Notes: generated by a model not told the origin, from the letters alone. DNA of 64,000 nucleotides from Gonatopus flavifemur (GCA_018340375.1 JAFFJZ010000044.1:558001-622000), one strand, 5' to 3'. Shown: positions 1-10,527, numbered from the stretch's first letter. Made by a program: numbers and translations.

Positions 1-1
1 T

Positions 2-943
2 CTTCTCGATCTTAAGGATGGTTTTTACCATATTAAAGTCGCTGAGGATGCAATAAAGTATACTTCATTTGTGACACCGCTAGGTCAATTTGAGTATACA
101 AAAATGCCATTTGGGTTAAAGACTGCACCTTCGAAATTTCAACGTTTTGTAAATACCGTGCTGAAAGAGCTCATAAACTCCGGAGATTTAATTGTGTATT
201 TAGATGATTTCCTGGTAGCTACCGACACATTAGAACGTCATTTATGGGTACTAAAAGAGGTTTTTGAATTGCTAGTTGATAATAAACTGGAACTGAGGGT
301 CGACAAATGTAAATTTTCACAAACCAATATTGAATTCTTAGAATATCAGATTTCCGAAGAAGGAGTAAAGTCTACTACTCATGGGCTCGAAGCAGTCTTG
401 AATTTTCCGGTACCTCAAAAAGTACGTCAAGTACAAAGTTTCCTCGGTTCCCATTTTAGGAAATTTATTGAAAGATTCTCTATAATTGCCAAACCTTTGT
501 ACGATGTAATACGAAAAAGAGAAAGATTTCAATTTGGAGCAGTAGAACTTCAAACATTTGAGACACTAAAATCAAAATTGATAGATGCCCCTGTATTAAG
601 CATATATCATCCCCAAGATGAGACTGAATTACATTGTGAAGCAAGCATATTAGGGTTTGGCGCTGTTCTATTACAACGCAAGAAGGATAATAAATTCCAC
701 CCAATAATTCATTTTTCAAAACGAGCATCGGAACAAGAAACTAAATATCATAGTTTCGAACTGGAAACCCTTGCAATAATTTATGCCTTAAGGCGATTCC
801 GTATTCATCTACAAGGGATAAAATTCAAGATTGTTACCGACTGTAATTCGTTAACGTTAACATTAGGAAAAAAAGAATCGAATCCTAGAATTTCGAGATG
901 GGCTCTGGAATTGGAAAATTTTGATGTACAATATGAGCATTAG
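2..943 (+). pseudogene. Ty3/Gypsy reverse transcriptase-RNase H fragment (5' end outside window)
   Basis: The reading frame is open from the first codon of the window, so the protein is cut by the window edge. It begins with the RT motif LDLKDGFYHI, then KMPFGLKTAPSKFQRF and the catalytic YLDD box near position 200. The RT connection region and an RNase H domain follow, with a divergent first acidic site (HCEASILGFGAV), SFELETLAI and VTDCNSL. This order is that of Ty3/Gypsy Pol, which copies element RNA into DNA. The frame ends at a TAG at 941-943; the protein continues in another frame from 921, so a frameshift separates RNase H from integrase. It is the upstream part of the same dead element as the next three entries. 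Confidence 0.93.
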
Positions 944-1328
944 AGCTAGAGAAAAGATGCAACATGTTGATGCTTTTAGCAGAGCAATGAATGTGATGGT
1001 GGTTGAAGATAATTCTTTTGAGACCAATCTTTCTTTAGCACAAAATCAAGATGAGAAAATTCGGGAACTACGCACGAAATTAGAAAAGAGCGAAGATCGT
1101 TTGTATGAAATGCGAAATGGCCTTATGTACCGGAAAAGAAATGATGAATTATTATTTTATGTACCAAAAGAAATGGAAAAGCAAGTAATTCGTAAATATC
1201 ATGATGATATGGGTCACCTGGGTGTTGAAAGAACTGCTCATGTGATTCTAAGAAATTATCGGTTCCCTAATGTTCGTGAAAGAGTAAAAATTTATATTGC
1301 CAACTGTTTGAAATGCATAGCATTCTGA
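921..1328 (+). pseudogene. Ty3/Gypsy integrase N-terminal (HHCC zinc) region
   Basis: This frame continues the Pol polyprotein after the RNase H break. It starts with the tether KMQHVDAFSRA typical of the RNase H-integrase junction in Gypsy Pol. It then carries the zinc-binding integrase N-terminus, H-x3-H in HDDMGHLGVERT and C-x2-C in CLKC. The frame stops at 1326-1328, directly after the second cysteine, and the catalytic core resumes in another frame near 1360, so at least one more frameshift or small deletion lies between. Integrase would insert the element cDNA into the host chromosome. The breaks make this a dead copy. Confidence 0.9.
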
Positions 1329-1359
1329 CCAACCACAGGAAAATAAGAAGGGTTCTTAA

Positions 1360-1788
1360 ATAATTCCTAAGGGTGATGTTCCTTTCAATACATATCACAT
1401 CAATTATTATGGACCAATTGACAAGCAAAGTCGATCGAAACGTTATATTTTACTAGTTGTCGATGGTTCTACTAAGTTTACTAAATTATATAGCACTAAA
1501 ACGACGGAAAGCAAAGAGGTGATCGAATGTTTGACTCAGCATTTTTTGAATTATAGTAGACCCATTACAATTGTATCAGACCGGGGAACTAGTTTCACGT
1601 CAAAAGAATTCGAAACTTTTGTAAATGAGAATAATATCCAACACGTCAAAATTGCGACAGCGTCGCCCAAAGCAAACGGACAAGTTGAGAGAGTGAATCG
1701 TGTTTTGGGACCTATGTTAGCAAAGTTATCCGATAATAACAATGGAAAATATTGGTATAAGACTTTGGGCGAAGTGGAACACGCATGA
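1360..1788 (+). pseudogene. Ty3/Gypsy integrase catalytic core
   Basis: The frame is open from 1360, after a TAA at 1357, to a TGA at 1786-1788. All three members of the D,D,E catalytic triad are visible: the first Asp in VVDGSTKF, the second in VSDRGTSF and the Glu in NGQVERVNR. The core is therefore intact at residue level although disconnected from the zinc domain upstream and stopped by the TGA downstream. Part of the same decayed Pol as the neighbouring fragments. Confidence 0.9.
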
Positions 1789-2267
1789 AACAACACAATA
1801 CATGAAGAAAATGCGAGCGAAACTCCCAGTAAACTGTTATTCGGCGTGAATCAGCGAGGGCCAGTAGTAAATGCGATAGGGGAGTATGTAGATCAGAATA
1901 ATTCTTATGGAAGAGATCGTGATCTGATACAATTGAGGGAAATAGCTGAAAAAAACATTGGAAAGTCTCAAGAAAACTGTAAAAATATTTTGACAAAAAA
2001 CGTAAAGTGTCGTACACATATCAGGTTGGGGACTATGTGATGGTGCGAAACTTCGACAGTACATCAGGTGTATCACAAAAATTGATTCCAGTTTTCAAAG
2101 GTCCTTATGAAATGATAAAAAAATTGAGAAATGATAGATATATTTTACAAGATGCAGAAAATCTTCAAATTACGCGTAGACCTTACACTGGGACATGGGA
2201 GGCTTGCAATATGAGACCTTGGTGTACTATCGAAGAGAATGAAGAAAAAGGAGAATCATCAAAGTGA
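1789..2267 (+). pseudogene. Ty3/Gypsy integrase C-terminal tail
   Basis: After the TGA at 1786-1788 the integrase continues in the same frame (SETPSKLLFGVN), then through ORFs 1846-2040 and 2007-2267, which overlap in different frames, so at least one frameshift occurs near 2000. The second ORF holds the C-terminal DNA-binding fold, recognisable from YQVGDYVMVRN and FKGPYEMIKKL, a GPY/F-type motif. It ends in an acidic tail and a stop, after which the 3' non-coding region and LTR follow. No env-like ORF follows this Pol. Confidence 0.82.
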
Positions 2268-2445
2268 TGTAATGATGATCGAAAATTTTATTATATCCGT
2301 TGAATTTAAAGATGTCATTTTTATTGTTGTAAAATTTTATTGTATTACTGTTATATGCACAGATTGTATTACTGTTTTATAAGCATAATACTGATGTTAA
2401 GCCCTGACAAGTTCGAGGTCGAACTAACGGTCAGGATGGCCGAAC

Positions 2446-2710
2446 TGTGGAAGTTACTTGAATATATCGCCGAAGTTACAACTGTGTAAGTTACTTGAAT
2501 ATATCACGGCAGTTACGAAGTGACGGCCTTCAGAGAAAAACAAAAAGAAGAAGTCTGAAAAAGTTAGTTTGAAGGAAGGATGCGATTTTTCTGTAAAACG
2601 AATAAAATTTGATTATTTTGACTATTCTCGTGTCGTGATTCGTTTGCCAACCCACATTGCTATCCTTACAGTTACTAATAAATACAAAATATCAAAGTAT
2701 TCAACTTATT
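2446..2710 (+). repeat. Probable 3' LTR of the 5'-end Gypsy element
   Basis: After Pol the sequence shows a purine-rich stretch (TCAGGATGGCCGAAC) followed by TGTGGAAGTTAC, a plausible LTR start. The motif GTTACTTGAATATATC is repeated in it, and AATAAA lies near 2679. The 3' boundary is uncertain because the 5' LTR is outside the window. An alternative end lies just before TTGGTGCCGA at 2832. Confidence 0.5.
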
Positions 2711-2832
2711 TCCCTTCTTTTATTTTCTTTTGCAGTTTAACTGGGTTCATCAGTTTTTTCTTTTCTTCTTGCAACTTCTTTTTGTTCTTTTGTTTTTCTT
2801 CTTTTATCTTCTTTACATTTTTCTTTTCTTAT
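2705..2832 (+). other. Pyrimidine-rich tract followed by a primer-binding-site-like motif
   Basis: A C/T-rich run (TTTTCTTCTTTTATC and similar) is followed at 2832 by TTGGTGCCGATACC. From memory this resembles a tRNA primer-binding site of insect LTR elements, which would normally follow a 5' LTR rather than a 3' LTR. It may be the remnant of a tandem or second copy cut off by the element starting at 2874. Only the base composition and motif are seen. Confidence 0.3.
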
Positions 2833-3356
2833 TGGTGCCGATACCATTCATCGAAGGTCCTCACAGATAGGAAGGTAGACTGGGTACGTTTGTAACAAGG
2901 AGTCGGTTGTAACATTACGAATAACTGACGATGGGATTGTGAGAGCTCAGATCATCTGACGGGCAAAGGGGCGTTCTCGCATGTAGAAACACGTATGTTA
3001 ATTCTTTACGCCATATCACATATGCTCAGAATGTGAAGATGAACTTCTGAAACTTTTGCGACTGGAAGTAAGTATTCAATGCTGAAGTATATTTCATTTC
3101 TTTCTATCAGTGTGCATGCTATGCATATTTATTTGTGTTACTTTTCAACAACAACAGGACATTAAAGAATGAATGAATGATGTTTGGTTCTACAAATTTT
3201 GTTCATTGTTGTCAAAAATGAAATAGCTTCCAGAAACATTGACTGCGGACGGTTGTAACACGTTTCCTGTGGTCAATTGTAAAGGCACAACTGACCTCAT
3301 AGATAAATATATAATTTGTGTACAACATATATATTGTTAAATATATTGTATATACA

Positions 3357-3600
3357 CACTGAAAAAAAAATTTCTTCCAACCAAATGAATCATTTATTTG
3401 TCCTCTTTCCATAAAATATTTCTCAGGATTAATGAAATATTTAATCGAATCAAATAATGGAATGCTTGCCCCAAATGAATTGGTCTTCTAAATGAATAAT
3501 TTATTCGCCACAAGTAGTCAGTTTTTGCATCTAATTGAATATATAATTTCTACAAATGAATATCTTATGGAGAGAGGACAAATCAATATTTTTCCCAGTG
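3357..3600. mobile_element. Palindromic MITE, CACTGAAAAAAA termini (copy 1)
   Basis: The ends CACTGAAAAAAAAATTTC and TTTTTCCCAGTG are inverted, and the inner arms also pair (TTTGTCCTCTTTCCATAA against TTATGGAGAGAGGACAAA). A second copy of the same sequence lies at 21357-21601, which fixes the boundaries. Confidence 0.8.
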
Positions 3601-3790
3601 TAATGAGTAATGAGTAACGTACCCATCACTGCTTATATATTACATTGATTACTTCATTTGATTTTATTTGGTAGGTGGCTCATTCGCAAAAACACGTATC
3701 GAAGAAAGGAGAACACGACATTACCTCTTACATAGAGGCGTATGAGCGTATGCAAAGTGGGATATCAATACGGTCTTTATGTTCATTCTA

Positions 3791-4967
3791 CAGGTTGGTT
3801 GGAAAGTTTTGAAAGCGACACCTATCAACCAGTACAGGAATCAAAATTTATACGCTATTTTTATATTACATCCTTCATTTGAACACACACACAATTTTAT
3901 TCCGATCTGTCAATTCATTCTTTGTTTACAAGCCATTCGAAGTTGACGTGGTAGTGTATTTTGTGAAAATGGAAAAATCCGAATATCGTGCAGTGATAAA
4001 ATTCTTTGTTTTGGAAGGTTTATCAGCAACAGAAATTCATACTAAAATGAAGAAAGTGTTGAAGGAATCTGCTCCTTCATTTTCAACTGTACATCGATGG
4101 GTCTTAGAGTTTAAACGTGGTCGTACAAGCGTTGAAGATCAATCACGTAGTGGACGTCCAAAAAGTGCAACGAAATCAGACATCATTGAGCAAGTCTATG
4201 ATATTGTCTGTAAAGATCTGAGTTTGACTAAGCGTGAAATTGCTGATACCATAGGCATCTCGGATGAACGAGTACTTCATATTTTACACGAAGAATTATA
4301 TATGGAAAAGCTTTTTGGATAGTTTGTGCCGCATTCGTTGACAATTCAACAAAAACTGAATCGAAAACAAATTTCTCAGCGTAATTTGGAGCGTTTTAAG
4401 CAGAATGAGACCGATTTTTTGCGTCGTTTTGTAACTGTGGACGAGACTTGGATCTACCATCATGATCCTAAACGGAAACAAGAACGTTTATAGTGGACTG
4501 AAGCTAGTTGTTCAGCTCCAAAACGGGTGCAACCTTTTGGACCATTTGGATCAAACAATTCGTGAAAAAGGCCCGGTTTACGGAAGACAAAAATCATTTT
4601 TCATCAAGACAATGCACGTGTTCACACAAGTGTTCTGGTGATGGCTGAACTGAACGAATTGAACTACGAATTGCTTGAACACCCACCGTATTCACCAGGT
4701 TTGGCTCCCTCCGACTATGACCTCTTAAGAAATTTGAAACAATTCCTTCGTGAAAGCGTTTTTCGTCGAATGAAGAAGCTATTGCAGCTGTGGAACAGTA
4801 TTTTGCGGAGCTTCCGGAAAATCATTACAGAGATGGTATAAAATTATTTGAGGATTGTTGGAATAAGTGTGTTGAAGTTGAGAGAGACTATATTGAATAA
4901 AAAAAATCATTTCATCAAAAAATACACATTCTTTCATTTTTGCTTTCAAAACTTTTCAACCAACCTG
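3791..4967 (+). mobile_element. mariner transposon, decayed
   Basis: Terminal inverted repeats CAGGTTGGTTGGAAAGTTTT (left) and its near-perfect inverse ending at 4967 are flanked on both sides by the dinucleotide TA, the mariner target duplication. The 1177-bp length, the TA flanks and the encoded transposase agree. It sits inside the 2874-5306 element, so it inserted later. Confidence 0.92.
3969..4900 (+). pseudogene. mariner transposase, inactivated
   Basis: The frame starts at ATG 3969 with a paired helix-turn-helix DNA-binding region (AVIKFFVLEGLSATEIHTKM, then the RSGRP linker). The catalytic core follows: first Asp in TVDETWIYHHD, second in HQDNARVH, third in APSDYDLL. Breaks: in-frame stops at 4320-4322, 4491-4493 and 4563-4565, loss of part of the core between the first and second Asp, and a frameshift near 4767. 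After that frameshift the C-terminus continues in another frame to a TAA at 4898-4900. All three catalytic Asp codons survive, but no functional enzyme can be made. The family is Tc1/mariner, cut-and-paste transposition at TA sites. Confidence 0.9.
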
Positions 4968-5306
4968 TATTGCCATTCAATGTACGTGACAACGATTTTC
5001 AACTGTGATTGTTTGCCAATAAATTGTATCTTTCTATCCATTTTTCAATATTTTTGTTGAGTGTTACATTCAACCCCACCCCCTGTTACTACCGTCCTGA
5101 GGTTGTGGTCGGTTGTAATATTTGAAAAGCCATCATATTTATTCCTGTTCTGAACCCTAATTACATTTACGCGGAACGAATGCATCTACATTTGGTAACG
5201 AAATACATGTGCTACTTGAAACACTATCTAGCTTTTATATGACTGCAGAGATGGAATTTTTACAAGAGGTTGAAGTCAAAATGTTACAACTGTACCCAGT
5301 CTACCC

Positions 5307-5627
5307 TAAGTTTGCCTTTTTACTTTTAATCGACTCGTACTCTTTTTGTTGGGCAAGGACTCCAACGGTAGAGTAAATATTTCCTTCAGAGGCATTTTAG
5401 GTGAAGTACCTAGAACAGAAAACATATTTCAAATTAGCTCAAAGCATGAAAACTAAGTACCAAAAATTTTGACTAAGAAAAATGAAAAATTCATAAAAAA
5501 ATCATATGACGCTACCTTTGTCAACAGTTATTGATTAAAGTTTATTATCATTAGTGTCTTTAATGAGTTCTGAAACAAAAAATCACATTTATTGTGAAAA
5601 TAAAGATATGAAGTTGATATTCCCAAA
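5307..5627. other. AT-rich spacer, nothing recognised
   Basis: No ORF, repeat end or RNA signature was recognised between the end of the GGTAGACTGGG element and the first AAGATATCTT words. Confidence 0.5.
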
Positions 5628-5705
5628 CAGACACGAAGATATCTTTTAGAATTCCAAAGGATATCTTCCAAAAGTACAAGAAGTCTTGAAGAATTTTCTA
5701 AAAGA

Positions 5706-5936
5706 TACACGGAGACAAAATGATTTGCGACTATAGCGCCTACAAAAAACTTTGTTGTCCTTGCAAAAATATTCACTCCAGCAGCTAAGGAGTTAGTTCT
5801 GTTAACAAATTTGTTTATGTCAGCAAAAAAATGTAGTTGTGTCAATCATTTTTCTTGCTCTTTCAACTGATTTTTTTTGTAGGCGCTATAGTAACAGACC
5901 TGCTTTTTATGACAGCAATACATTTTTCTCCGTGTA
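5706..5936. mobile_element. MITE with TACACGGAGA termini and GGCGCTATA subterminal repeats
   Basis: The ends TACACGGAGAC and TTTTCTCCGTGTA are inverted, and the inner motif ACTATAGCGCCTACAAAAA is inverted as TTTTTTGTAGGCGCTATAGT. Its right half is closely shared with 35767-35951, including the phrase AACAAATTTGTTTATGTCAG. Confidence 0.7.
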
Positions 5937-6099
5937 TCTTTTCGTATTCGAAAAGATGTCTTATGCAACATGCATAGATTTCTAAAAGATCTCTCGGAGA
6001 CTCCTCAATGATATCTTGAAAAAGAAATTGAAAAGTCTAAAAGAGTTCTTCAAGATTTCTTAAATATGTCTTGAAAAATTCATAAAAATGTTTTGGAAG

Positions 6100-6275
6100 A
6101 AGCTTGAATTTATTCACACACAAAATTCCAACTTCTTCTTTCTCCTTCTCCTCCCTGTGTGTTTATTGCCCTCGCACTCCTATGAAGTTCATTTTATCTC
6201 GATCTTTGAGGTTGCGATAATCGAACCCACGCATCTTACGATCTACGTAGTGACTTGAGCTATACAGACAGTTTG
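6100..6275 (-). repeat. tRNA-derived SINE-like segment
   Basis: Read on the minus strand, the segment has an A-box-like TAGCTCAAGTCAC (6250-6262) and a B-box-like GGGTTCGATTA (6218-6228) at tRNA spacing, with a GTAAGATGCGTGGG arm between. This is followed by a non-tRNA body with an A/G-rich tract. I read it as the head of a tRNA-derived SINE with an internal polymerase III promoter; a degraded tRNA pseudogene is the alternative. No complete cloverleaf closes. Confidence 0.42.
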
Positions 6276-7074
6276 GTTTTGATGCTTGTAATTTTCAATA
6301 TGACATGGTGACATAATGTCAGTGGTGTACATTTTTAGAGTAAAAGTGATTTTCTGAAAAGACTGTTATTATATAAACAAATGTCAGATAAGTTGGCCGT
6401 GGATACCACAGATTCTTCTCAAATTATTTCTATTTCATCGTTATTGAAGAATAACTTATTAATAAGTATGAATGAGGAGTTTTTTAAATCTACTTGGAGG
6501 TTGTGCATAAAATTAAGCGTGAAAAATTCAGTAATTTGTGAAACATTTGTGTCTTGGAGATTTGTTAATTCCAGCGCAGGGTATAAAAGGTCACAAAATC
6601 GTACTTTTTGCAGAATTTAAAATCTCTTTGGGATGTATGTAGATTTTTCAAGCTTTCAATTTGTGATCGAATTTATTACATCGGTAATTCGACTATAATA
6701 AAAAGCACATTCCAAGTGTTATTCATGTCAATTCATATGATCAGGTATCTATAATCTGAACCTGCTGACAATCTACCTTCTTAAACATATCTTGTTAGAG
6801 TCTTCCCAGAAGATATCTTTCGAACGCTTCTAAAAGATATTTCCAAGATATCTTACATGGTCGTCTTGGAGATGTCTTTAGCATCACATCTTTTAGAAAT
6901 CTTTTACAAGATTTCTTTCCAATACTTTCGAAAGATATCTTTGAGAACTCTTCAAGAACGTTCTTGAAGATTTCTTAATTGAGTATTCTTTTAGATATTT
7001 TCAAAAGCTGCGTGCTGTGTAGATATTCACATACCTATCTGATGGCTTTCAATAAGTGCAAGACCAATAACTCT

Positions 7075-7333
7075 TTATTGTGTTTCAAACTTATCATGTT
7101 GTAGAGATGTATTAGAATTATTATTGAAAGAAATTGGTTGATCAACAGAAGCATGTTGATCTAAATTTATTAGAGTTGAATGCGAATCATTAGTACTATC
7201 AATTGATGGTTCTTGACAACTCACTTGATCAATTTCACGAATGAATTCAAAAAGTTGTCCATCATTATCAAGTATGTTCAAGGTTATGATTAACCGCATA
7301 AGAATCATTGTCCTGGATAAGAATCACAGGCTG
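7075..7333 (-). pseudogene. Unrecognised coding fragment, minus strand (part 1)
   Basis: A minus-strand frame of 77 codons with balanced composition (IREIDQVSCQEPSIDS, then an Asn/Ser-rich tail SFNNNSNTS) and a proper stop. It abuts a MITE whose other side (7635-7763) carries another Ser/Asn/Asp-rich minus-strand frame. The two may be pieces of one gene or retropseudogene split by the insertion. No family recognised. Confidence 0.22.
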
Positions 7334-7634
7334 TACACGGAAAGACCGGGTCTATTAATATTTAGAAAAATGACTGTCAATTTAGGGAAAACGAGGATCG
7401 CTGAAAAATATTCGTAGTGAGTCTACTAAAAATTCGTAGTCGATGTATTAACAATTGATAGTCTCACTGTGAAAAATACCAATGAAACTATCAACTGTTA
7501 ATATTTTCACTACGAATTTTTGCTAGACTCACTACGAATATTTTTCAGCGATCCTCTTTTTCTCTAAATTGACAGTCATTTTTCTAAACGCTGATCAATT
7601 CTTTTCAAATTAATAGACCCGGTCTGTCCGTGTA
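7334..7634. mobile_element. Palindromic MITE TACACGGAAAGACCGGGTCT (copy 1)
   Basis: The ends TACACGGAAAGACCGGGTC and GACCCGGTCTGTCCGTGTA are inverted, and long inner arms pair (TCACTACGAATATTTTTCAGC against GCTGAAAAATATTCGTAGTG). A diverged relative is at 34109-34316. Confidence 0.82.
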
Positions 7635-7763
7635 ATACTTTTTCTGCATTGAATAAGTCAATTGTTTTAACATAGGTCGACAGTCCTCGATCATTCGTAG
7701 AGAGATCATTTAAAGAAGAATTAGTATCAGGATTCATTTCGCTGGATGAATTAGGTTGATAAG
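7635..7763 (-). pseudogene. Unrecognised coding fragment, minus strand (part 2)
   Basis: A minus-strand frame between two MITEs with a Ser/Asn/Asp-rich sequence (NSSSEMNPDTNSSLND, then RGLSTYVKTIDLFNAEKV). Its start lies in the flanking MITE, so the natural N-terminus is missing. Possibly the same former gene as 7075-7333. Confidence 0.2.
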
Positions 7764-7864
7764 CCCATGTGGAAAACATGTCCAAAACTGTATACAACTG
7801 TACACAATTTGTATACGATTTGTATACAATTTTTGTACAATTGTATACATATTTTTCACATGGG
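7764..7864. mobile_element. Small MITE of GTATACAATTTGTATAC words (copy 1)
   Basis: The ends CCCATGTGGAAAA and TTTTTCACATGGG are inverted. The interior repeats GTATACAA and TTGTATAC. A second copy is at 29061-29170. Confidence 0.8.
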
Positions 7865-7939
7865 AAGGACTAAAAATTTCTTCTACGTCATATTGCAAAT
7901 GATAAGTAACATTTTCAATGCTCTCCGTTATTGGCTTTT

Positions 7940-8762
7940 GTTAGTGCTTCCGCGAGATTCGAGAAATTATCGATCTTGTCTTGTCTTGTCTTGTCTTGGA
8001 AATCGAGACAATATCGAGACGAGCTGCGTAAAATAGCATTCTAGACAAGAACAATATGTACCAATCGAGAAAAGCGTATCGTCAAGATCAGTTGGTCAAG
8101 ATCTTGACTACATATAGTACATCTCGATCTTGTATTATCAAAATCACCAATGCAGTAAGGACAAATTTTTAAGTAAATTATTGCAGTATTGGTTAGGAAC
8201 TTTGTATATCTATATATACTGTATATTCAGATATACAAACAATGTTAAATAACAACGACGTAGTATAGATAGACCGAGCCCGTATATGGCGGGAGTAAGA
8301 GAGACAGAAACAGAAACTCTTCCAACCGTATTTTAAAATAGGCGGGAGAGTTTCTATCTCTCTCAGACTGAAAAACGATAGTAAATAAACAGCGCCACAA
8401 TAGGTCTGTTCTTTTAGAAATGTTGGGGCACCACGTTAGGGGTAATTATACTTATATTTTTTGTAATGGATCCTGCCCCTTATACATATTATATAAATAA
8501 ATATAACAACTTTCTTTTTCCGAATATTACCTATTCATATTTTACTTATTATACAAACGTATATTTATATTTATATATTTCCTTAAACATATAAAATTCC
8601 GAAAGTTTATCGACAAGATCAATATTCTTGAGGTATTGTCAAGACAAGATCAAGATGATTCATTACAAGAATCATTCAAGAATAAAACGATATCATTATT
8701 TTAATATTTTTCAAGAACAAGGCAGAAAATATCGTATTGTCTCGTATTGTGGAAGCACTAGC
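7940..8762. repeat. Self-similar element of TCAAGATCTTGA words, with an insertion
   Basis: The outer ends GTGCTTCCGCGAGATTCGAG and the inverted TGTGGAAGCAC at the right define it. The interior repeats CTTGTCTTG, CAAGATC and CGATCTTG on both strands. About 8210-8600 is unrelated and includes TGTTGGGGCACCACG at about 8419, which could be the edge of another element. Confidence 0.45.
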
Positions 8763-8855
8763 TTTTGTTTCAAAGTATTATAAAAATATGTATACAATTG
8801 TTTGAAAACATATATTAAATCATTCAAACGAGTAAACGTGAAAAAAAATTAATTA

Positions 8856-9155
8856 CCTTAGTAAAAATGATTCATATAAGACCACACATAAACCATATAC
8901 GATCATATATGAATAGCGGTTTCGTATATGACCACAAATAATACATATGTAATCCATATTCAATGAGTATATAAAGCATATAGGACCGTATATACATAAA
9001 GGTTGGCATAAACGGACCGTATATGTCCGTATATGCGCCATATACGCATTGCATGTGGATTAAACCTGAACCTCAGGTGTTCATATATGAAACCCCAATG
9101 CATATATGATCATATATGGTATATGTATGGTCTTATATGAATCATTTTTACTAGG
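8856..9155. mobile_element. Palindromic MITE of CATATATGACCATATATG words
   Basis: The ends CTTAGTAAAAATGATTCATA and TATGAATCATTTTTACTAGG are inverted. The interior is many copies of CATATATG, TATACG and GGTCGTATAT-like words in alternating orientation. Short ORFs over it are composition artefacts. Confidence 0.75.
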
Positions 9156-9588
9156 ATAGTGATGTCAACAACAATAAATCGATTTAAAAAAAGTGAATTT
9201 ACCTTGGAATTTGATTTCATATTTAATAAATTGTGAAAATCGTCAATCAAAAACAGGGTTCCCCCAAAATTTGAAGAGTCATTTTCCCTGACTTTCCCTG
9301 TCTTTCACTGACCATGTTCAAAATTTTCCCTGACTCTCAAATAAGTATACCCAGATAGCACACAAGTTGCTTCAAATTGTACCAAACCAAGCAATTTGTT
9401 TCTATAACTGGAAATAGCAAATCCGAAATACTTGGAGCAAGTTGGGATAACTTAGGACGCCACTAAGCAAACTCAGCTTATAAATGAAATTGTGGAATTG
9501 TCATGATTTATGATGGAATATTGTTATAATTTACCAGTATATCGCATCGTCACCAAATTCCTTTGAATATGAGTGTGATAAGTACATA

Positions 9589-10245
9589 CATTCTGTCAAA
9601 AAAGTACCGGGAATTCTTGAATAAAACACAAAATATTTTTCATTCTTCCAAATCTATTGTATCGCCTTCAAAGTGGTCCTCTCCCGAAATGATACATTTA
9701 TGGCAACGCGTTTCATGTCCAAACAATCATGTAAAATAGTACGAACTGATTCGTAAGACACAGAAAGTTCACCTGCTATCTCTCTCAAACTTAAGTGACG
9801 ATTTTCAGTCACCATTTCCTTCACTTCATCGATATTAACTTCAGTTAAAGACGTCGATGAACGACCAGAGCGAGGCAAATCTTCCACCACATCTCGACCA
9901 CTTTTTAATGCACTGTACCACTCATATGCACGTGTTTTTGATAGAGTCAATTCACCGTAAGCCTTCTCCAACATTTTCAGCGATTCGGCACACGAAATTC
10001 CATTTGTAACGCAAAATTTAAAACAAATTCTTTGTTCAACCTTTGTATCCATTGTGACAATCGCGGGACACACTTGAGAGAACTGAAAAGATCGAGCACT
10101 ATAAACAAACTGAATGACAGATGACAGTCGAACTCCGCGTCAATATACAGGATGAATGTACCAACTTAACAACAAAAAGAATGTTGACAAACCCGTGAGC
10201 CGCACTTTTTAAATGATCAATTCCCGGTACTTTTTTGACAGAATG
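9589..10245 (-). mobile_element. Miniature Tc1/mariner element
   Basis: Terminal repeats CATTCTGTCAAAAAAGTACC (left) and its inverse at the right are perfect over at least 27 bp, and both are flanked by TA. The 657-bp length is about half that of a full element. It retains only the 5' half of a transposase gene on the minus strand. Confidence 0.9.
9654..10052 (-). CDS. HTH-only mariner-type transposase N-terminus
   Basis: The start is chosen at the internal methionine of MDTKVEQRICFKFC, which matches where mariner-type transposases begin; the frame is open 21 bases further upstream. The protein of about 132 residues holds the first helix-turn-helix (FCVTNGISCAESLKML, then TRAYEWYSALKSGR), the linker (VEDLPRSGRSS) and the second helix-turn-helix (LSLREIAGELSVSYESVRTI). 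It stops after a short unrelated tail. The whole DD(E/D) catalytic domain is absent because the element has an internal deletion. The ORF is uninterrupted, so if expressed it would make a protein able to bind the element ends without cutting. That role is inference. Confidence 0.7.
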   Translation of the reverse strand: MDTKVEQRICFKFCVTNGISCAESLKMLEKAYGELTLSKTRAYEWYSALKSGRDVVEDLPRSGRSSTSLTEVNIDEVKEMVTENRHLSLREIAGELSVSYESVRTILHDCLDMKRVAINVSFRERTTLKAIQ

Positions 10246-10527
10246 TATATGTATACTCCCCTATCCATATAATGGTATCAAGGGCGTATTCAGAAACTCA
10301 CTATCCTCCTTTGAGGGGACTCGAGCATAAGGAAGTGGGGGACGGAAAAATTCAAATTGTTAATGTTTGGAGGTTAAAATTTGACAATTTCATTTTTGAG
10401 CCTTCAGAAATCACTTAGCCATTCAAGGTTTGCGGCGATGTGGAACTCTAGGCATGTAATTCATTATTATTCACTTCAAGTAAGGTAGTGAATTTTTGGA
10501 TATTCCCTTGAATGGTATTACACTTCA

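Larger units (their letters stand above)
2874..5306. mobile_element. DNA element with GGTAGACTGGGTAC terminal inverted repeats
   Basis: The left end (GGTAGACTGGGTACGTTTGT) and the right end read on the minus strand (GGTAGACTGGGTACAGTTGT) are inverted copies. Subterminal GGTCGGTTGTAA-like motifs recur at both ends (about 2899, 3249 and 5107). No transposase of its own is visible. Most of its length is a nested MITE (3357-3600) and a nested mariner (3791-4967). The design matches the element at 33668-34566. Superfamily unassigned. Confidence 0.65.
5628..7016. repeat. Self-similar element built of AAGATATCTT words, interrupted
   Basis: Two blocks (about 5628-6075 and 6780-7016) are made of repeated, nearly palindromic words such as AAGATATCTTTTAGAA and TTCAAGATTTCTT on both strands. 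The blocks are separated by a SINE-like segment and about 500 bp of other sequence, and a MITE (5706-5936) sits in the first block. The same word family recurs inside both arms of the giant foldback element (53176-53381 and 62231-62434). A small unrecognised ORF at 6381-6620 and a TATAAAAGG at about 6585 lie in the middle; I cannot support a gene there. Confidence 0.5.

Noticed and set aside
6575..6600. TATAAAAGG as a gene promoter
   Set aside because: A good TATA-like string, but no ORF, initiator or transcript feature follows that could support a gene.
8415..8600. TGTTGGGGCACCACG as a solo LTR start
   Set aside because: It resembles the start of some insect LTRs, but no matching second LTR, primer site or defined end is visible.
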